This document shows, piece after piece, positions 8,501-9,210 of a stretch of 9,210 bases of DNA (position 1 is its first letter; every line of letters starts with the position of its first letter). The position numbers were made by a program, and so were the translations under genes. The stretch is from Pseudomonadota bacterium (lineage in GTDB: Bacteria > Pseudomonadota > Alphaproteobacteria > Rhizobiales > Rhizobiaceae), in the NCBI GenBank assembly GCA_023387775.1, contig JAEWHN010000294.1, forward strand, positions 1 to 9,210, in the 5' to 3' direction. The notes under the pieces were generated by a model, which made no database searches, was not told the origin of the DNA, and was given only the letters and a program-made list of their open reading frames with translations.

Positions 8501-8971
8501 ATGCGCGACCAGGGATTTGCCGATTTCGATTTCCTGATTGGGGAATGGAACATCACCAATGAATGCCTCAACGAGCGGCTGGCCGGCTGCACCGAATGGC
8601 ACAGTTTCCCGGCCACCGCGCGCGTGGAAAAGGTGATGGATGGCGGCGGCAATCTCGACCAGATGTTCGTGCCCGCGCGCGGCTTCACCGGCATGACGCT
8701 GCGCCTCTACAACCCCGAGACAAGGCTGTGGTCGCTCTACTGGTCCGACACCAAATCGCACCGGCTGTTTCCGCCGACGGTCGGAAAATTCGAAAACGGC
8801 CGCGGGGAATTTTTTGGCGACGATGTCGAAGGCGGAAAGCCGGTGCGCGTGCGGTTTTTATGGACGGCGGGAGAAAACCCGCGCTGGGAACAGGCTTTTT
8901 CCACGGATGGCGGGGGGAGTTGGGAGGTGAACTGGGTGATGAAGTTTGAGAGGGGAGCTTCAGCAACTTAA
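8501..8971 (+). CDS. Conserved protein of unknown function, DUF1579-like
   Basis: The product is a 156-residue soluble protein with no signal peptide or membrane segment. It is rich in aromatic residues and has blocks that look like a small beta-barrel (lipocalin-like) fold: FDFLIGEWN at 9-17, GGGNLDQ at 48-54, MTLRLYNPETRLWSLYW at 65-81, GKFENGRGEFFGDD at 95-108 and RWEQAFSTDGGGSWEVNWVM at 128-147. I recognise this pattern from many proteobacterial proteins annotated as hypothetical or DUF1579, but know of no proven function; family membership is recalled, not searched. The start has a strong GGAGG site. The gene stands alone on the plus strand, divergent from the hydantoinase-family gene and just behind a strong inverted repeat, so it is probably separately regulated. 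Confidence 0.85.
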   Translation: MRDQGFADFDFLIGEWNITNECLNERLAGCTEWHSFPATARVEKVMDGGGNLDQMFVPARGFTGMTLRLYNPETRLWSLYWSDTKSHRLFPPTVGKFENGRGEFFGDDVEGGKPVRVRFLWTAGENPRWEQAFSTDGGGSWEVNWVMKFERGASAT

Positions 8972-9026
8972 CCGATAGTTTGCGCTACTTGCCGGCATTG
9001 CCACCCAAACTGGCGCATTTGCCTCT

Positions 9027-9043
9027 TCGACACGACGTGTTGA
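9027..9043. promoter_or_regulatory. 17-bp dyad overlapping a -35-like TTGACG
   Basis: Around a central A at 9035, the five bases ACACG at 9030-9034 pair with CGTGT at 9036-9040. With one G-T mismatch the symmetry extends to eight bases each side (9027-9043). The right end overlaps TTGACG at 9040-9045, which resembles a -35 element about 48 bases ahead of the start at 9093. The hexamer 17 bases further, TGAGAT at 9063-9068, is a poor -10. It could be an operator-promoter for the gene at the right edge. The rest of 8972-9092 shows no gene and no clear terminator. Confidence 0.25.
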
Positions 9044-9092
9044 CGCAACGACCCCATTATTCTGAGATGCCTAGCGACAGGGGGGCGAATCA

Positions 9093-9210
9093 ATGGTTAG
9101 CGAAGTCGATTACAAGCGCTACGTCGAAAGAACCGACGCGCTTATACGAGATACGCTGGAATTACTTGAATGTCAGCCGATATTCTTTGTAGGGTCTGGG
9201 ATCTCAATTC
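9093..9210 (+). CDS. SIR2-like domain protein, N-terminal fragment, cut by right edge
   Basis: The ATG at 9093 follows AGGGGGG (9079-9085) by seven bases and opens a frame with no stop to the window end, 39 codons and one base. The peptide begins MVSEVDYKRYVERTDALIRD, continues through a predicted amphipathic helix (TLELLECQ), and then enters a hydrophobic strand and glycine-rich turn, PIFFVGSGISI. A helix followed by a buried strand and G-S/A-G-x-S is how SIR2-like domains open: it is the first strand and NAD-binding loop of the Rossmann fold. In bacteria such domains often sit in antiphage proteins that deplete NAD, alone or fused or paired with other modules. Codon use (TTA, ATA, AGA, CTT, GTA, GGG) differs from the GC-rich genes to the left, suggesting acquisition. 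Other Rossmann-type proteins with a GxGxS loop are the alternative; catalytic residues lie beyond the window. Confidence 0.6.
   Translation, partial: MVSEVDYKRYVERTDALIRDTLELLECQPIFFVGSGISI

Noticed and set aside
8977..9011. AGTTTG / CAAACT arms after the 8501-8971 gene as a terminator
   Set aside because: The stem is only six bases with a 23-nt loop and no T run follows, so an intrinsic terminator cannot be supported.
8980..9192. Plus-strand 70-codon open frame overlapping the SIR2-like start
   Set aside because: It has no ribosome site and no recognisable motif, and overlaps in another frame the better supported start at 9093.

Overview
The window is GC-rich (a hand count of 7261-7350 gives 64 of 90 bases G/C). 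It looks like a core chromosome segment of an alphaproteobacterium, most likely Hyphomicrobiales and possibly close to Mesorhizobium or other Phyllobacteriaceae. The basis is the tsaB-rimI-plsC-miaB-phoH gene order and the protein sequences; the genus is a guess from recall.

Positions 1-6086 carry a tightly packed minus-strand series. In transcription order it is glcB (malate synthase G), tsaB, rimI, plsC, miaB and the start of a phoH-type ATPase that runs off the left edge. Gaps are 22, -1, 38, 81 and 24 nt, so much of it is probably co-transcribed. TsaB and MiaB both serve modification of tRNA position 37 (t6A and ms2i6A). RimI is an N-terminal acetyltransferase usually found beside tsaB. 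PlsC makes phosphatidic acid for membrane lipids. GlcB condenses glyoxylate with acetyl-CoA. Further upstream on the minus strand, 6252-8285 encodes a lone HyuA-type hydantoinase/oxoprolinase-family ATPase with no HyuB partner in view and a diverged glycine-rich motif.

Positions 8286-8500 are a divergent intergenic region. It holds a perfect 10-bp inverted repeat with a third half-site one helical turn away. This lies just ahead of a plus-strand gene at 8501-8971 for a small conserved protein of unknown function.

After 8971 the character changes. The last 90 bases are only about 46% G/C by hand count and codon use shifts to TTA, ATA, AGA and CTT. A new plus-strand gene starts at 9093 and is cut off by the window edge. 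Its first 39 residues end in a glycine-rich PIFFVGSGIS loop that resembles the NAD-binding start of SIR2-like domains found in antiphage defence proteins. This edge, probably the start of an acquired or defence segment, is the most interesting part of the window, but only the first 118 bases of the gene are visible. The other genes are ordinary housekeeping genes.
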